A program made the position numbers and the translations under genes. The notes beneath the pieces were generated by a model, which saw nothing but the letters and a program-made list of their open reading frames with translations, did no database searches and had not been told where the DNA came from. Shown here one piece after another: positions 8,532 to 16,813 of a stretch of 64,000 nt of DNA. How positions within the stretch are numbered: position 1 is the stretch's first letter; each line of letters opens with the position of its first letter. The stretch covers positions 1-64,000 of the forward strand of contig JAUSBY010000011.1 in NCBI GenBank assembly GCA_030651765.1. The letters are read 5' to 3'. The DNA is from Coriobacteriia bacterium (GTDB lineage: Bacteria; Actinomycetota; Coriobacteriia; Anaerosomatales; Anaerosomataceae).

Positions 8532-8559
8532 AGTATAGAATAGTCGCCGGACGACCGAA
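8532..8559 (-). promoter_or_regulatory. Candidate promoter for the GNAT gene, in the divergent region with the HAD gene
   Basis: On the minus strand a TTCGGT -35 box (8554-8559) and a TATACT -10 box (8532-8537) are separated by 16 bp. This would give a leader of about 55 nt to GTG 8470. The same AT-rich stretch (TATAGAAT on the plus strand) may also serve the divergent HAD gene at 8573. The -35 match is weak. Confidence 0.4.
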
Positions 8560-8572
8560 GGGATGAAACCGC

Positions 8573-9472
8573 ATGACGAACGGTGCACCACGCCTGGTCC
8601 GGGACGATCCGGCTGCGCTCGAGGCGCTCTCGCAGGTGCGCGTGCTCTACACCGACCTCGACGGCACGCTCGTGGCACCCGGCGGCAGCGTGCTCGCCGA
8701 TGCCGGTGGCGCCCCCTCCCTCATCGTGGCCGAGCAGATCGTCGCGCTCTCGCGCGCCGGGCTCGAGGCCGTCCCCATCTCCGGGCGCGGCCGCGTCCAA
8801 CTGCGCGAGTTCACCCAGCTCCTCGGCTGGAACGCGTATATAGCCGAGGCGGGCGGCATTCTCGTGCACGGCACTGGCCTCGACGCCGAGATCCGCGTCG
8901 ACCACGGCGAGTGGCCGGACGGCACCCTCCCTGCGGGCGAGACGCCGTTTGCGGCGATCAACCGCGTGCGCGCTGCCGAGACGCTCATGCAGGCGTTCCC
9001 CGGCCGCATCGAGCACTACGCTCCCTGGCAGATGGACCGCGAGGTCTCGCTGTTGCTGCGCGGCTGCCTCGATACCGCCAAGGGCCAGGCCGTCCTCGAC
9101 GCCCTACCGCTGCCGGTCGACCTGGTCGACAACGGCATGCTCCGCAGCTACGGCACACTGACCTGCCGAGACATGCCGCCGCACGCGTACCACGTCGTCC
9201 CGCACGGCGTCTCCAAGTCCCGGGCGATTGCTCTCGACCTGGCGTGGCGCGGGCTGACGCGTGCCAACGCCGCGGCTATCGGCGACTCGGCCACGGATCT
9301 CGAGATGGCCGACACGGTCGCCGTCATGGCCCTCGTCGGCAACGCGTTCGCAAGCGCCGGCGTCCTCGACGGACTCGAGCGGACGCCGCGGGACAACGTA
9401 TGGCGCACCGAAGGCGAGCGCACCGGGGGCTGGGCCGAGTTCGCCCGCGCCTGGCTCGAGGCTCGCCGGTAG
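8573..9472 (+). CDS. HAD-superfamily (Cof/MPGP-like) phosphatase
   Basis: A 299-residue haloacid-dehalogenase hydrolase. Motif I is YTDLDGTLVAP, motif II the Ser of ISGRGR, motif III the Lys of SKSRAIALDL and motif IV GDSATDLEMA. The large cap between motifs II and III matches class IIB enzymes such as mannosyl-3-phosphoglycerate and sucrose phosphatases. Substrates in this class are sugar phosphates; the exact one is not evident. ATG 8573 follows GAAGGG. The following 540 bp belong to the magnesium riboswitch leader, so the gene is transcribed separately. Confidence 0.85.
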   Translation: MTNGAPRLVRDDPAALEALSQVRVLYTDLDGTLVAPGGSVLADAGGAPSLIVAEQIVALSRAGLEAVPISGRGRVQLREFTQLLGWNAYIAEAGGILVHGTGLDAEIRVDHGEWPDGTLPAGETPFAAINRVRAAETLMQAFPGRIEHYAPWQMDREVSLLLRGCLDTAKGQAVLDALPLPVDLVDNGMLRSYGTLTCRDMPPHAYHVVPHGVSKSRAIALDLAWRGLTRANAAAIGDSATDLEMADTVAVMALVGNAFASAGVLDGLERTPRDNVWRTEGERTGGWAEFARAWLEARR

Positions 9473-9493
9473 CCGTCCCGGGCCCGGCTCGGC

Positions 9494-9523
9494 TTGCCAC
9501 GCCTCGGCGCTGCGGCCTACAAT
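9494..9523 (+). promoter_or_regulatory. Promoter of the M-box/magnesium transport operon
   Basis: TTGCCA (9494-9499) and TACAAT (9518-9523) are separated by 18 bp and lie about 50 bp before the M-box. A second TTGACA at 9548-9553 has no good -10 partner. The transcript would begin near 9530 and carry the whole riboswitch. Confidence 0.6.
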
Positions 9524-9572
9524 GGCCTCGCGCTGCAGGTGGGCGCGTTGACAACACGAGATCGGGCTCCAT

Positions 9573-9780
9573 CCGTTAAGGTGCGGCTCCTGCTCGAACA
9601 CAGGCCACTGCCCGGAAATGTCGAGAGACGCCAATGGGTAGAACAGCCCTCCCCGGCCTAAGGGGAAAGCTAAGGTGGCTGGGCATCAGGCGGTGGTTCT
9701 TGCCGCTGCGTCCGCGACAGCACACACGTGCCACGCGCGGCGCGCTCTACGTCGAACAGTGCCAAAACCTCCGACGAGGG
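9573..9780 (+). ncRNA. M-box (ykoK leader) magnesium riboswitch
   Basis: The region carries the conserved M-box blocks in order: GTTAAGGTGCGGCTCCTG near 9575, then CACTGCCCGGAAATGTCGAG and AGACGCCAATGGG around 9608-9644, and GTGCCAAAACCTCCGACGAG at the 3' end. These match the core of the Mg2+-sensing M-box, which folds on Mg2+ binding and favours a downstream terminator. A terminator follows at 9838-9870, and the downstream genes are an MgtE-like protein and an Nramp-related transporter, the expected kinds of targets. Confidence 0.93.
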
Positions 9781-9837
9781 ACGGGGCGACGGTGCGGCCG
9801 CGATGCGGCCGTGCCGCTTCAGGCGCATGCGCTGCGA

Positions 9838-9870
9838 GGTCCCCCGTCATACAGACGCGGGACCCTTTTT
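9838..9870 (+). terminator. Rho-independent terminator of the M-box riboswitch
   Basis: GGTCCC-C-CGTC (9838-9848) pairs with GACG-C-GGGACC (9854-9864) around the 5-nt loop ATACA, with a single C-C mismatch, and CTTTTT follows. It lies about 60 bp after the riboswitch core and 145 bp before the mgtE-like start. It is therefore placed to stop transcription when Mg2+ is plentiful. A GC-rich hairpin between them (about 9791-9817) may be the competing antiterminator. Confidence 0.88.
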
Positions 9871-10014
9871 CGTTTGTCGTGAACTGCTGTCAAGAGAAAC
9901 GGACCTCAGTGACTCCATCAAGTCCCTAGGTCCCGGCTCCTGCGAGGTGCGGGGGGCCGGGACCCCCACCACGCGACCTGCCGGCCGTGCACTGCGCCGG
10001 GAGGAGGGAGCCAT

Positions 10015-11901
10015 ATGTTCTACCTGACCCGGATGCTGGGCAGGCCGGTGGTCGATGCCGCCGGTGAGGTCATCGGCGAGATCAGCGACGTGGCCATCGC
10101 CACGGGCGAGGTCTTTCCCCGGGTGACCTCGCTCGCCTTCCTCGGCCCCACCAAGACGCCGTTCATGCTGTCATGGCGCAAGTACGTCTCGACGATCGAC
10201 GACGAGCAGGTCGTCCTGAACGCCGAGCGTCCGGACCTGCGGTTCAGCTATCTCCAGCCTGATGAGGTCCTGCTCGCACGCGACCTGCTCAACAAGCAGA
10301 TCGTCGACACGCAGGGCATGAAGGTCGTCCGGGTCAACGATCTCAAGGTGTCCGAGAGCCGCGGCCAGCTCCGCCTGCTCGGCGCCGAGGTCGGCGTGCG
10401 CGGCATCCTCCGGGGACTGCACCCTTCGATCGAACGCGTGGCCGCTGCGGCGACCCGGCTTCTCGGCAGGGAGCTTCCCGAGAACCTCATCGCCTGGAAC
10501 TACATGGACCTGCTCGACCGCGACCTCTCGCACGTGCGCCTATCGGTCACCCACAAGCGGCTACACGAGCTCCACCCGGCCGACGTCGCCGACGTCCTCG
10601 AGCAGCTCACGCCCACCCAGCGCGCCCGGGTCTTCGAGCACCTCGACAACGCGCAGGCCGCGCTCACGGTCGCCGAACTCGAGGACGAGTTCCAGGCCGA
10701 CGTGATCGACGACCTCGGCAGCCAGCGCGCCTCGGACATCCTCGAGATGATGGACCCCGACGACGCGGCGGACATCATCGGCGACCTGCCGTACGACAAG
10801 GCCGAGGCGCTGCTGCACCTCATGGGCGTGCAGGAGGCGAGCGCTGTCCGGTCGCTGCTCGGCTACAAGGAGAAGACCGCCGGCGGCATCATGACCCCTG
10901 AGGTCACCACGGTCACCGACGACATGACCGTCCAGCAGGTCATCGACTACCTCCGCACGGGCGCAGCCGAGCACGAATCGATCTACTACATCTATGTGGT
11001 CGAGGGTGACCGCCTCGAGGGCGTGATCTCGCTGCGCGATCTGGTCATATCCGAGCCGTCGACCCCGGTGGCGGATCTCGTGGACCGCGACGTCATCACC
11101 GTGGGCCCCGACGACGACCAGGAAGACGTGGCCGAGACGATGAGCAAGTACGACCTGCTCGCACTCCCTGTCGTCGACGAGACCGGCAAGCTCGTCGGCA
11201 TCGTGACGGTCGACGACGCGCTCGAGGTCATGGAGGAGGAGTCCGCCGAGGACCTCGCGCTGGCTACCGGCTCGGCGAGAGAGTATGGCCCGCTCGCCAG
11301 CATGGGCTGGTGGCTCGTGCGGCGCAGCGCGTGGGTCGCGATCTGGGCCCTGACGGTCTCCGGCTACGTCACCCTGGCCTCCTGGGCGCGCGGGGTGGCG
11401 GCCCGCACGTTCGACTTCCTCATCCCCGTGCCCCCGCTCGGCCACCTGTCTATCGCCGGCCTCGAGCTGGTCGCGTACGCGATCGTGCTTCTCCCGGTCG
11501 TGCTGCGCGCTACCGAGGAGGTGTCGTCTCGCTCGCTGGCCGAGCTCATCGGTGGCGTGGATGCCGATGAGCGGCCGGGCGTGATGCGCGTGCTGCTCCG
11601 GGAGTCGCTCCTGGGCTCCGGCCTCGGCCTTGCGACCGGCCTGCTCGCGTTCGGGTATGCCGCGCTCGTCCGCGGCGGAACGGAGGGCCCGGTCCCGCTG
11701 GCACTCGGTCTTGCCACGGCGGCAGCCGTGCTCGTCGCCGTGCTCGCAAGCGCCGGTCTCGGCGAGGCCGCATGGCGCAGGAGCGCGGCTGGGAAGCGGG
11801 TGTCCGGCACCGGCCTGCCGATCGTCGCCATGCTCATCGGGACGGTGCTCTACCTGGCGTTCACGTACTGGGCCGGCATCCTCTCCCTGCCTGTCGGCTG
11901 A
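10015..11901 (+). CDS. MgtE-like protein: PRC-like amino end, MgtE_N, two CBS domains, divergent membrane domain
   Basis: The 628 residues begin with a PRC-barrel-like region (MLGRPVVDAAGEVIGEISD). An MgtE_N helical domain follows (about 180-280, LHPADVADVLEQL), then paired CBS domains (about 290-410, GGIMTPEVTTV and the DDDQEDVAETMSKYDLLALPV segment), and a membrane domain from about 430. The soluble part matches the Mg2+-sensing gate of MgtE. The membrane part is unusual: the conserved GGNxGxQ segment of MgtE pores is absent, and LLPVVLRATEEVSSRSL occupies the corresponding place. It may be a regulator or partner of the transporter encoded 3 bp downstream rather than a channel. GGAGGAGGG precedes ATG 10015. 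Confidence 0.8.
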   Translation: MFYLTRMLGRPVVDAAGEVIGEISDVAIATGEVFPRVTSLAFLGPTKTPFMLSWRKYVSTIDDEQVVLNAERPDLRFSYLQPDEVLLARDLLNKQIVDTQGMKVVRVNDLKVSESRGQLRLLGAEVGVRGILRGLHPSIERVAAAATRLLGRELPENLIAWNYMDLLDRDLSHVRLSVTHKRLHELHPADVADVLEQLTPTQRARVFEHLDNAQAALTVAELEDEFQADVIDDLGSQRASDILEMMDPDDAADIIGDLPYDKAEALLHLMGVQEASAVRSLLGYKEKTAGGIMTPEVTTVTDDMTVQQVIDYLRTGAAEHESIYYIYVVEGDRLEGVISLRDLVISEPSTPVADLVDRDVITVGPDDDQEDVAETMSKYDLLALPVVDETGKLVGIVTVDDALEVMEEESAEDLALATGSAREYGPLASMGWWLVRRSAWVAIWALTVSGYVTLASWARGVAARTFDFLIPVPPLGHLSIAGLELVAYAIVLLPVVLRATEEVSSRSLAELIGGVDADERPGVMRVLLRESLLGSGLGLATGLLAFGYAALVRGGTEGPVPLALGLATAAAVLVAVLASAGLGEAAWRRSAAGKRVSGTGLPIVAMLIGTVLYLAFTYWAGILSLPVG

Positions 11902-11904
11902 CGC

Positions 11905-13155
11905 GTGTCGGCCACGAACGACACCCGGCGGCGTGTGCCGTTTCTCGCCCTCCTGGCCGTCATCGGACCGGGGGTCATCGCCGCGTCTGCCGGCAACGAC
12001 GCCGGCGGCATCTCCACCTACTCGGTGGCAGGCGCACGCTACGGTTACACGATGCTGTGGATGATGCTCGCCATCACGCCCAGCTTCATCATCGTCCAGG
12101 AGATGGCCGGGCGTATGGGCGCGGCAACCGGCAAGGGGTTCGCCGCACTCATCAGGGAGCGCTTTGGCCTGCGCCCGACGTTCTATGCCATGCTCATGCT
12201 GTTCGCGAGCACCGCCGCCACAACGGTGGCCGAGTTCGCAGGCATCGCCGCGGCGATGGAGCTCTTCGGCGTCTCTCGTTTCGTCTCGGTCCCGATAGCC
12301 GCAATCGTCGTGTGGCTGCTCGTGGTGCGCGGGAGCTACCGGAGCATCGAAAAGGTGCTGCTCGGGCTCTCCTCGGTGTTCATCGCATACGTGATCGCGG
12401 CGTTCCTCGCCCGGCCCGACTGGGGCGAGGTCGGCCGCAGCTTCATCACACCCCATGTCATCCCCGACCGGGCGTTCATCGCGCTATCTATTGGTATCGC
12501 GGGCACCACCATCGCTCCCTGGATGCAGTTCCTTCTCCAGAGCAACATCGTGGACAAGGGCACGACGATGAAGGAGTGGGCGCTGGCCCGCTGGGACGTG
12601 ATGGTGGGCGCCGCAGCGGCCAACGTGATCGCGTGCTTCATCATCATCACCACTGCGGCCGTGCTCCATCCCGCGGGCATCAGTGTTGAGAGCGCCAGCG
12701 ACGCCGCCCAGGCGCTCGCGCCGCTGGCTGGCCCGTACGCCGAGATGCTCTTCGCCATCGGCCTGCTGTCCGCCTCGGTGCTCGCCGCGGCCGTGCTTCC
12801 GCTTACAGCCTCGTACGCGGTATGCGAGGCGTTCGGCTGGGAGTCAGGCCTGGATCGCTCGTGGTCAGAAGCGCCGCTGTTCAACGGCCTGTACACGTTC
12901 GTCATCCTGGCCTCGGCTGCGGTGATCCTGCTCCCCGGCCTCAATCTCATAGCCATCATGCTGGTCTCCCAGGTGATCAACGGCGTGCTGCTGCCGTTCC
13001 TGCTCATCTTCATGATGATCATCATCAACGACCATCGGATTATGGGCCGGCACGTGAACAACCGTGTGAACAACGTGCTCTCCTGGAGCACGATCGCCGT
13101 GGTCATAGCGCTCACCGCCGCACTCACCGGCATGACGGTCCTCGGCATCGGCTGA
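11905..13155 (+). CDS. Nramp-related magnesium/manganese transporter (NRMT clade)
   Basis: A 416-residue Nramp-fold membrane protein of about eleven segments. In TM1 the DPGN metal site of classical Nramp proteins is replaced by SAGNDAGG (28-35). In TM6 the Met-Pro-His motif is replaced by GTTIAPWMQ (near 200). These changes match the Nramp-related Mg2+ transporters studied in Clostridium acetobutylicum and Eggerthella lenta, which carry Mg2+ and Mn2+ and do not need proton coupling. The M-box control and the mgtE-like neighbour 3 bp upstream support Mg2+ as substrate. GTG start; a proton-coupled manganese MntH is much less likely. Confidence 0.85.
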   Translation: MSATNDTRRRVPFLALLAVIGPGVIAASAGNDAGGISTYSVAGARYGYTMLWMMLAITPSFIIVQEMAGRMGAATGKGFAALIRERFGLRPTFYAMLMLFASTAATTVAEFAGIAAAMELFGVSRFVSVPIAAIVVWLLVVRGSYRSIEKVLLGLSSVFIAYVIAAFLARPDWGEVGRSFITPHVIPDRAFIALSIGIAGTTIAPWMQFLLQSNIVDKGTTMKEWALARWDVMVGAAAANVIACFIIITTAAVLHPAGISVESASDAAQALAPLAGPYAEMLFAIGLLSASVLAAAVLPLTASYAVCEAFGWESGLDRSWSEAPLFNGLYTFVILASAAVILLPGLNLIAIMLVSQVINGVLLPFLLIFMMIIINDHRIMGRHVNNRVNNVLSWSTIAVVIALTAALTGMTVLGIG

Positions 13156-13177
13156 CACCCGGAGTATGCTTCGGTCT

Positions 13178-13795
13178 ATGAGCTGCCCTCCCGACAGATC
13201 CGAGCACGACGCCCTCGACCGGGCGAAGGTGGCGCTGCGCCTCCACGCCCGGGCGGCCCGCCGCTCGATCACACCGGAGGTGCGGGCCGCCGCATCCTAC
13301 GCGATCGCCGAGCGCCTCCTTCGGCTGCCCGAGATCATCGACGCGACAGCCGTGGCTGTGTATGGCGCATCGCCCGAAGAGGCAGACCCCGGTGTGCTGG
13401 AGTCCGCTCTGCGGGAGCGCGGCCTGAGAATCGCGTACCCGCGCGTGAAGGGCGACCGGATGCTCGAACTGCACTGGGTGGACGTGCCCGACGTGCTGAT
13501 CCTGGGCGCGTTCGGGCTGACCGAGCCGACCACCGAAGCGCCCACGGCCGCACTCGGCGACCTCTCGGCGATCATCGTACCCGCCGTGGCGCTCGATCCC
13601 GACGGGAACCGCCTGGGGTTCGGCGGAGGCTTCTACGATGTGCTGCTCGGCGATCATGACGGCTACCCGCCCGCGATCGCCATCGCCTACGATGAGCAGC
13701 TCTTCGACCACGTGCCGCACGACGACCACGACCGTCGTGTGGACATCATCGTGACACCCACCCGCACGCTGCGTTGCGCTACCACACGCTCCTGA
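13178..13795 (+). CDS. fau: 5-formyltetrahydrofolate cyclo-ligase
   Basis: The 205 residues match MTHFS/YgfA, which uses ATP to convert 5-formyl-THF into 5,10-methenyl-THF. The family signature GNRLGFGGGFYD is present, together with an amino-terminal Lys/Arg-rich nucleotide-binding region and YPRVKGDRM. ATG 13178 is taken rather than 13166 because the frame between them adds nothing conserved; the ribosome site is weak. It lies 22 bp after the transporter and may share its transcript. Its end overlaps the convergent deacetylase gene by 17 bp. Confidence 0.87.
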   Translation: MSCPPDRSEHDALDRAKVALRLHARAARRSITPEVRAAASYAIAERLLRLPEIIDATAVAVYGASPEEADPGVLESALRERGLRIAYPRVKGDRMLELHWVDVPDVLILGAFGLTEPTTEAPTAALGDLSAIIVPAVALDPDGNRLGFGGGFYDVLLGDHDGYPPAIAIAYDEQLFDHVPHDDHDRRVDIIVTPTRTLRCATTRS

Positions 13796-14903
13796 CGATC
13801 TGCAGCTCGTCGAGGGTCACGAACTGGTAGCCCTGGGCTCGCAGTCCATCGATGATGCGCGGCAGGGCGTCGATAGTCGCGCTCTGGTCTCCACCCCCGT
13901 CGTGCAGCAGCACTACGGCCCCCGGCCGGACGCCGGAGAGCACCTGTGCGGCGATAGAGTCGGCCGTAGCGTCATCCCGCCAGTCTTGCGGGTCGACTGT
14001 CCACAGCGCCGAGTGAAGCCCCTCAGCTCTGAGCACCGTCGAGACCCGGTCGTCGAGGTGACCGCCCGGCGCCCGGAACCATCGCGGTCTCACGCCGGTC
14101 ACACTGCGGATGATGCCGTTCGTTCCCGCGATCTCCTGTTGGATCCGGCTGGGCGGGATCATGTCGAGTCTCGGATGTCCGTACGTGTGATTGCCGATGG
14201 CGTGACCCGCCTCGGCGACCGATCGGGCGAGCCCCGGTGTCAGCTTCACCCTGTGCCCCAACATGAAGAACGTCGCAGGGACACCGCGCTCCCCGAGGAT
14301 CTCGAGCACTCTGGCGGTCTGGCCCGGCCACGGACCGTCGTCGAATGTCAGCGCAACCACACGCGCACCCGGAAGCGGCGTTCGGCGCAGGAGACACGGC
14401 CGGGCCTCACGCACGATCTCGCTCGTGATGACGTCTCCGGAGATCTCGCCGCGCGTGCGGAGCTCGAGCCCCGGATCACCGGGCTCGATGATCGACGTCA
14501 GCGGGCCCTCTCCGATGACGCGCGGCGCGACATCGACCGTGCGTGTCTCGACGACCACGCGCTCGACGATGTCCGCGCCCGAGCGGGTCCTGACGACATC
14601 ACCGCTGCGCACGATCGCCGAGGTCCGGGCGGCACCGCCATTCACGAGGGCCTGGATCGGCTTGCCGCCTCCGCGAGCGAGCACGCGGCTGTCCCCCGCC
14701 GAGAGCAGGTCACCGGGGCGCGCTACCGAGTACTCGCGCACGATCTCCCGCACCTCGGTGCCGCGCGGGACCGTGACCCGGGACCCGTCGACGACGACCG
14801 GCACGGTCGCGTACGCGCTGCGCGCGACGGCTGCAAGCGTCACGAGGAGCGCGATGCCTATCACCGAGCGCACCGCGACAGCAAGGACGTCCACGCGTCT
14901 CAC
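13779..14903 (-). CDS. Polysaccharide (peptidoglycan-type) deacetylase with amino-terminal anchor and G5-like domain
   Basis: The 374 residues start with one hydrophobic membrane anchor or signal (about 10-32). A 150-residue region resembling the DUF348/G5 modules of cell-wall proteins follows, and then a NodB-homology domain (about 185-370). The catalytic motifs are visible: TFDDGP (Asp base and metal Asp), HTYGH (metal His pair), RAPGG, and LLHDGG near the end. It should remove N-acetyl groups from cell-wall glycan on the outer face. GTG 14903 overlaps the YbaK gene stop by 4 bp. Confidence 0.87.
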   Translation of the reverse strand: MRRVDVLAVAVRSVIGIALLVTLAAVARSAYATVPVVVDGSRVTVPRGTEVREIVREYSVARPGDLLSAGDSRVLARGGGKPIQALVNGGAARTSAIVRSGDVVRTRSGADIVERVVVETRTVDVAPRVIGEGPLTSIIEPGDPGLELRTRGEISGDVITSEIVREARPCLLRRTPLPGARVVALTFDDGPWPGQTARVLEILGERGVPATFFMLGHRVKLTPGLARSVAEAGHAIGNHTYGHPRLDMIPPSRIQQEIAGTNGIIRSVTGVRPRWFRAPGGHLDDRVSTVLRAEGLHSALWTVDPQDWRDDATADSIAAQVLSGVRPGAVVLLHDGGGDQSATIDALPRIIDGLRAQGYQFVTLDELQIVRSVW

Positions 14904-15394
14904 TCAGCCGCCTGCCCCACCGGCGCAAGGCGCCCGCGTGTGATCTCCAGCAGACGCTCGAACGTCATCCGCACCATCGAAGCCGGCGTGCCGGCGGCCG
15001 GATACACCACGCCATAGCGCGTGAGGGAGTCGTCGACAAGCACCGGCAGGTCGTCGGGCAGATCGAATGGTGAGACCCCGCCGATCGCGTAGCCCGTGGC
15101 GGCGCGCACCGTCTCCGCGTCGGCCAGACGCGCCCCGGCGCCACCCGCCTCGCGCGCGATCGCACGCGCGTCACCGCGCCGGTCACCCGCAACGAGCGCG
15201 AGGATCGGCCGGTCGTCGACGACGAAGACGAGCGACTTCACGATCTGCCCCAGCTCACAGCCCATCGCGTCGGCGGCCATCTGCGCCGTCCTCGTCGACT
15301 GCTCGAAGTAGACGACATCGTCTTCAAGGCCGTGCGCCGAGAGCACCGCACGGACCCGCGCCGCCGAGCCTCCCGGAGATGCCGGGCGGGTCAC
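14900..15394 (-). CDS. YbaK/ProX-type aminoacyl-tRNA deacylase
   Basis: A 164-residue single-domain member of the YbaK/EbsC editing family, which hydrolyses mischarged tRNA such as Cys-tRNA(Pro) or Ala-tRNA(Pro). Visible features are the KSLVFVVDDRPILALVAGD strand pair with the conserved Lys, and ATGYAIGGVSPF, the conserved Gly-rich segment. GTG 15394 has GGAGGG upstream and overlaps the preceding stop by GTGA; the longer upstream frame belongs to the GNAT gene region. It is translationally coupled to its neighbours on both sides. Confidence 0.87.
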   Translation of the reverse strand: MTRPASPGGSAARVRAVLSAHGLEDDVVYFEQSTRTAQMAADAMGCELGQIVKSLVFVVDDRPILALVAGDRRGDARAIAREAGGAGARLADAETVRAATGYAIGGVSPFDLPDDLPVLVDDSLTRYGVVYPAAGTPASMVRMTFERLLEITRGRLAPVGQAAE

Positions 15395-16035
15395 GAGTCG
15401 CCCTCCGGCATGGCAAGCGTGGCTGGCGCACGGCCCGGCACGCGGATCGGAAGGCGCAGCGAGTCGAGGACCGCCTCGATGTTCTCCGTCCATGTGACGA
15501 GCGACTTCAGGTCGAGACGCAGCAGCGGGACCTCCCCGTGCGGACGGTTGACGACGAACCCCTGCCGAAGGCAGAAGTCCATGCCCACCAGCGGGCTTTC
15601 CGGCGATCTGTTCGGAGACGCGTCTGCGTACACCTGTACGGACCGCTCCTGACGTTGCGCCAGATCTCGCAGGGCCGCGCGCAACAGCACGCCGCCGAGT
15701 CCTCTGCCTCGCGCATCCGGAGAGATATGCATGCAGGCGATCATGACGACGTCGGGCGCCGGAGGACCGGAGGGCATGTACCGCGCCTGAGGGAAGTACT
15801 CCGGCGGCGCGTACTTGATGAAGCCGAGCACCTCGCCGCCGTCGACCGCCACACGACCGCACTCGCCCCACTCGCCCGACACGCGTCGGATCCACTCGGT
15901 GGCCGCCGGACCGTCACACACGGCGCCGCACCTGCGCGCGAGCCGCGAGTCGTGTTCCCAGAACACACACCCTGCGCACGCGGCGGGCAGCCCGTCGTTG
16001 GCCACCAGACTCAGACCTGTAAGCGTCCGTGCCAC
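15391..16035 (-). CDS. GNAT-family N-acetyltransferase
   Basis: A 214-residue protein with a GNAT core (MHISPDARGRGLGGVLLRAAL is the acetyl-CoA site) and a C-terminal FCLRQGFVV motif. The amino end contains ACAGCVFWE and RRCGAVC, cysteine pairs that recur in a GNAT subfamily linked to small-molecule or thiol chemistry. The substrate is unknown. It lies between a PRC-barrel gene, 3 bp upstream, and the YbaK gene it overlaps, so it is in the middle of an operon. Confidence 0.8.
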   Translation of the reverse strand: MARTLTGLSLVANDGLPAACAGCVFWEHDSRLARRCGAVCDGPAATEWIRRVSGEWGECGRVAVDGGEVLGFIKYAPPEYFPQARYMPSGPPAPDVVMIACMHISPDARGRGLGGVLLRAALRDLAQRQERSVQVYADASPNRSPESPLVGMDFCLRQGFVVNRPHGEVPLLRLDLKSLVTWTENIEAVLDSLRLPIRVPGRAPATLAMPEGDS

Positions 16036-16038
16036 GCG

Positions 16039-16728
16039 CTACTCCCCGTCGTCCATGAGCGACTTGAGCTTGTCGAGTGCCTTCTTGCCCGCGCCGCTCC
16101 TGAAGGAACGGCCGATCATGGCCGCTGCGGCCACACTCGTCTTGAGTGCCGAGGCCGCGAGCTGCTCGCCATGTACCTTCGCCCGGGCTACCCCGGTCGC
16201 TGCCGCTTTGGCGGCCCCGCCGGTAGCGCTGATCTCGTTGTAGCCGGGCTTCACGATCACGTGTTCACCGTCGAAGCCGCCGACGTAGGCGCCCTCGACC
16301 TCAAGCCGCCCGAGCGTGGCATCGCCGAACGCGCCGGTGGAGATCACAAGCCGGGTGACGAGGTGCGTGCTATGCGCGTACACCGCATCGTGCACAGCGC
16401 CGACCACCTCGTCCGCCTCCGAGTGCACGGGCATACCCCGCCAGACGACGGTGTCATGCCAGCTGTGGCCAAGGACACGCTCCCCGGCCCGCTCGGCGGG
16501 CAGCCGGTCTGCAGAGAGCCGGAGCGCGTCCTCGCCGACCGCCTCGACGTCGGCGATCAGCGCGAAACGGGGTCGCCGGCTGATGATGTAGAAGTACGGG
16601 TCGGGCTGGAGCTGGATCCCGACGACGCGCGGCTCGGACGGGTGGAACAGCACCTCGCTCGCACGACCCAGCCGTCGGCCACCCGCGCCGTACACTCCTC
16701 GGCCCATCATCGTGCTGACCCGGGGCAC
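16039..16728 (-). CDS. PRC-barrel domain protein
   Basis: The 229 residues begin with a PRC-barrel-like fold (MMGRGVYGAGGRRLGRASEV and LHP-type strands), with a second similar segment from about residue 80 (MPVHSEADEVVGAVHDAV). An alanine-rich helical tail ends in a lysine-rich stretch. PRC barrels bind partner proteins or RNA; no enzyme motif is visible. GTG 16728 is chosen because GAGGTG lies six bases upstream, while the frame is open further. It shares orientation with the GNAT-YbaK-deacetylase run. Confidence 0.65.
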   Translation of the reverse strand: MPRVSTMMGRGVYGAGGRRLGRASEVLFHPSEPRVVGIQLQPDPYFYIISRRPRFALIADVEAVGEDALRLSADRLPAERAGERVLGHSWHDTVVWRGMPVHSEADEVVGAVHDAVYAHSTHLVTRLVISTGAFGDATLGRLEVEGAYVGGFDGEHVIVKPGYNEISATGGAAKAAATGVARAKVHGEQLAASALKTSVAAAAMIGRSFRSGAGKKALDKLKSLMDDGE

Positions 16729-16762
16729 TCGCTCACCTCGCCTTGATCCCATCCGGACATGA

Positions 16763-16791
16763 GAAGACCGGCCGCTTAGCGACCGGTCTTC
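16763..16791 (-). terminator. Strong hairpin, probable terminator between ytxH-like and PRC genes
   Basis: GAAGACCGG (16763-16771) pairs with CCGGTCTTC (16783-16791), and an inner CGC/GCG pair surrounds a TTA loop. It lies 23 bp past the end of the YtxH-like gene and just upstream of the PRC gene. The U-run is short (TCTTC, inside the stem), so termination may be partial. Confidence 0.5.
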
Positions 16792-16813
16792 ATCATACCG
16801 CGACCACGCGATG

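Noticed and set aside
10561-12456. A 631-codon open frame on the minus strand opposite the MgtE-like and Nramp genes
   Set aside because: Its composition is Arg/His/Asp-rich with no family features, and it mirrors the codon bias of the real plus-strand genes.
11905-13155. Classical proton-coupled manganese transporter MntH
   Set aside because: The DPGN and MPH metal-site motifs are absent, and the gene is under an M-box.
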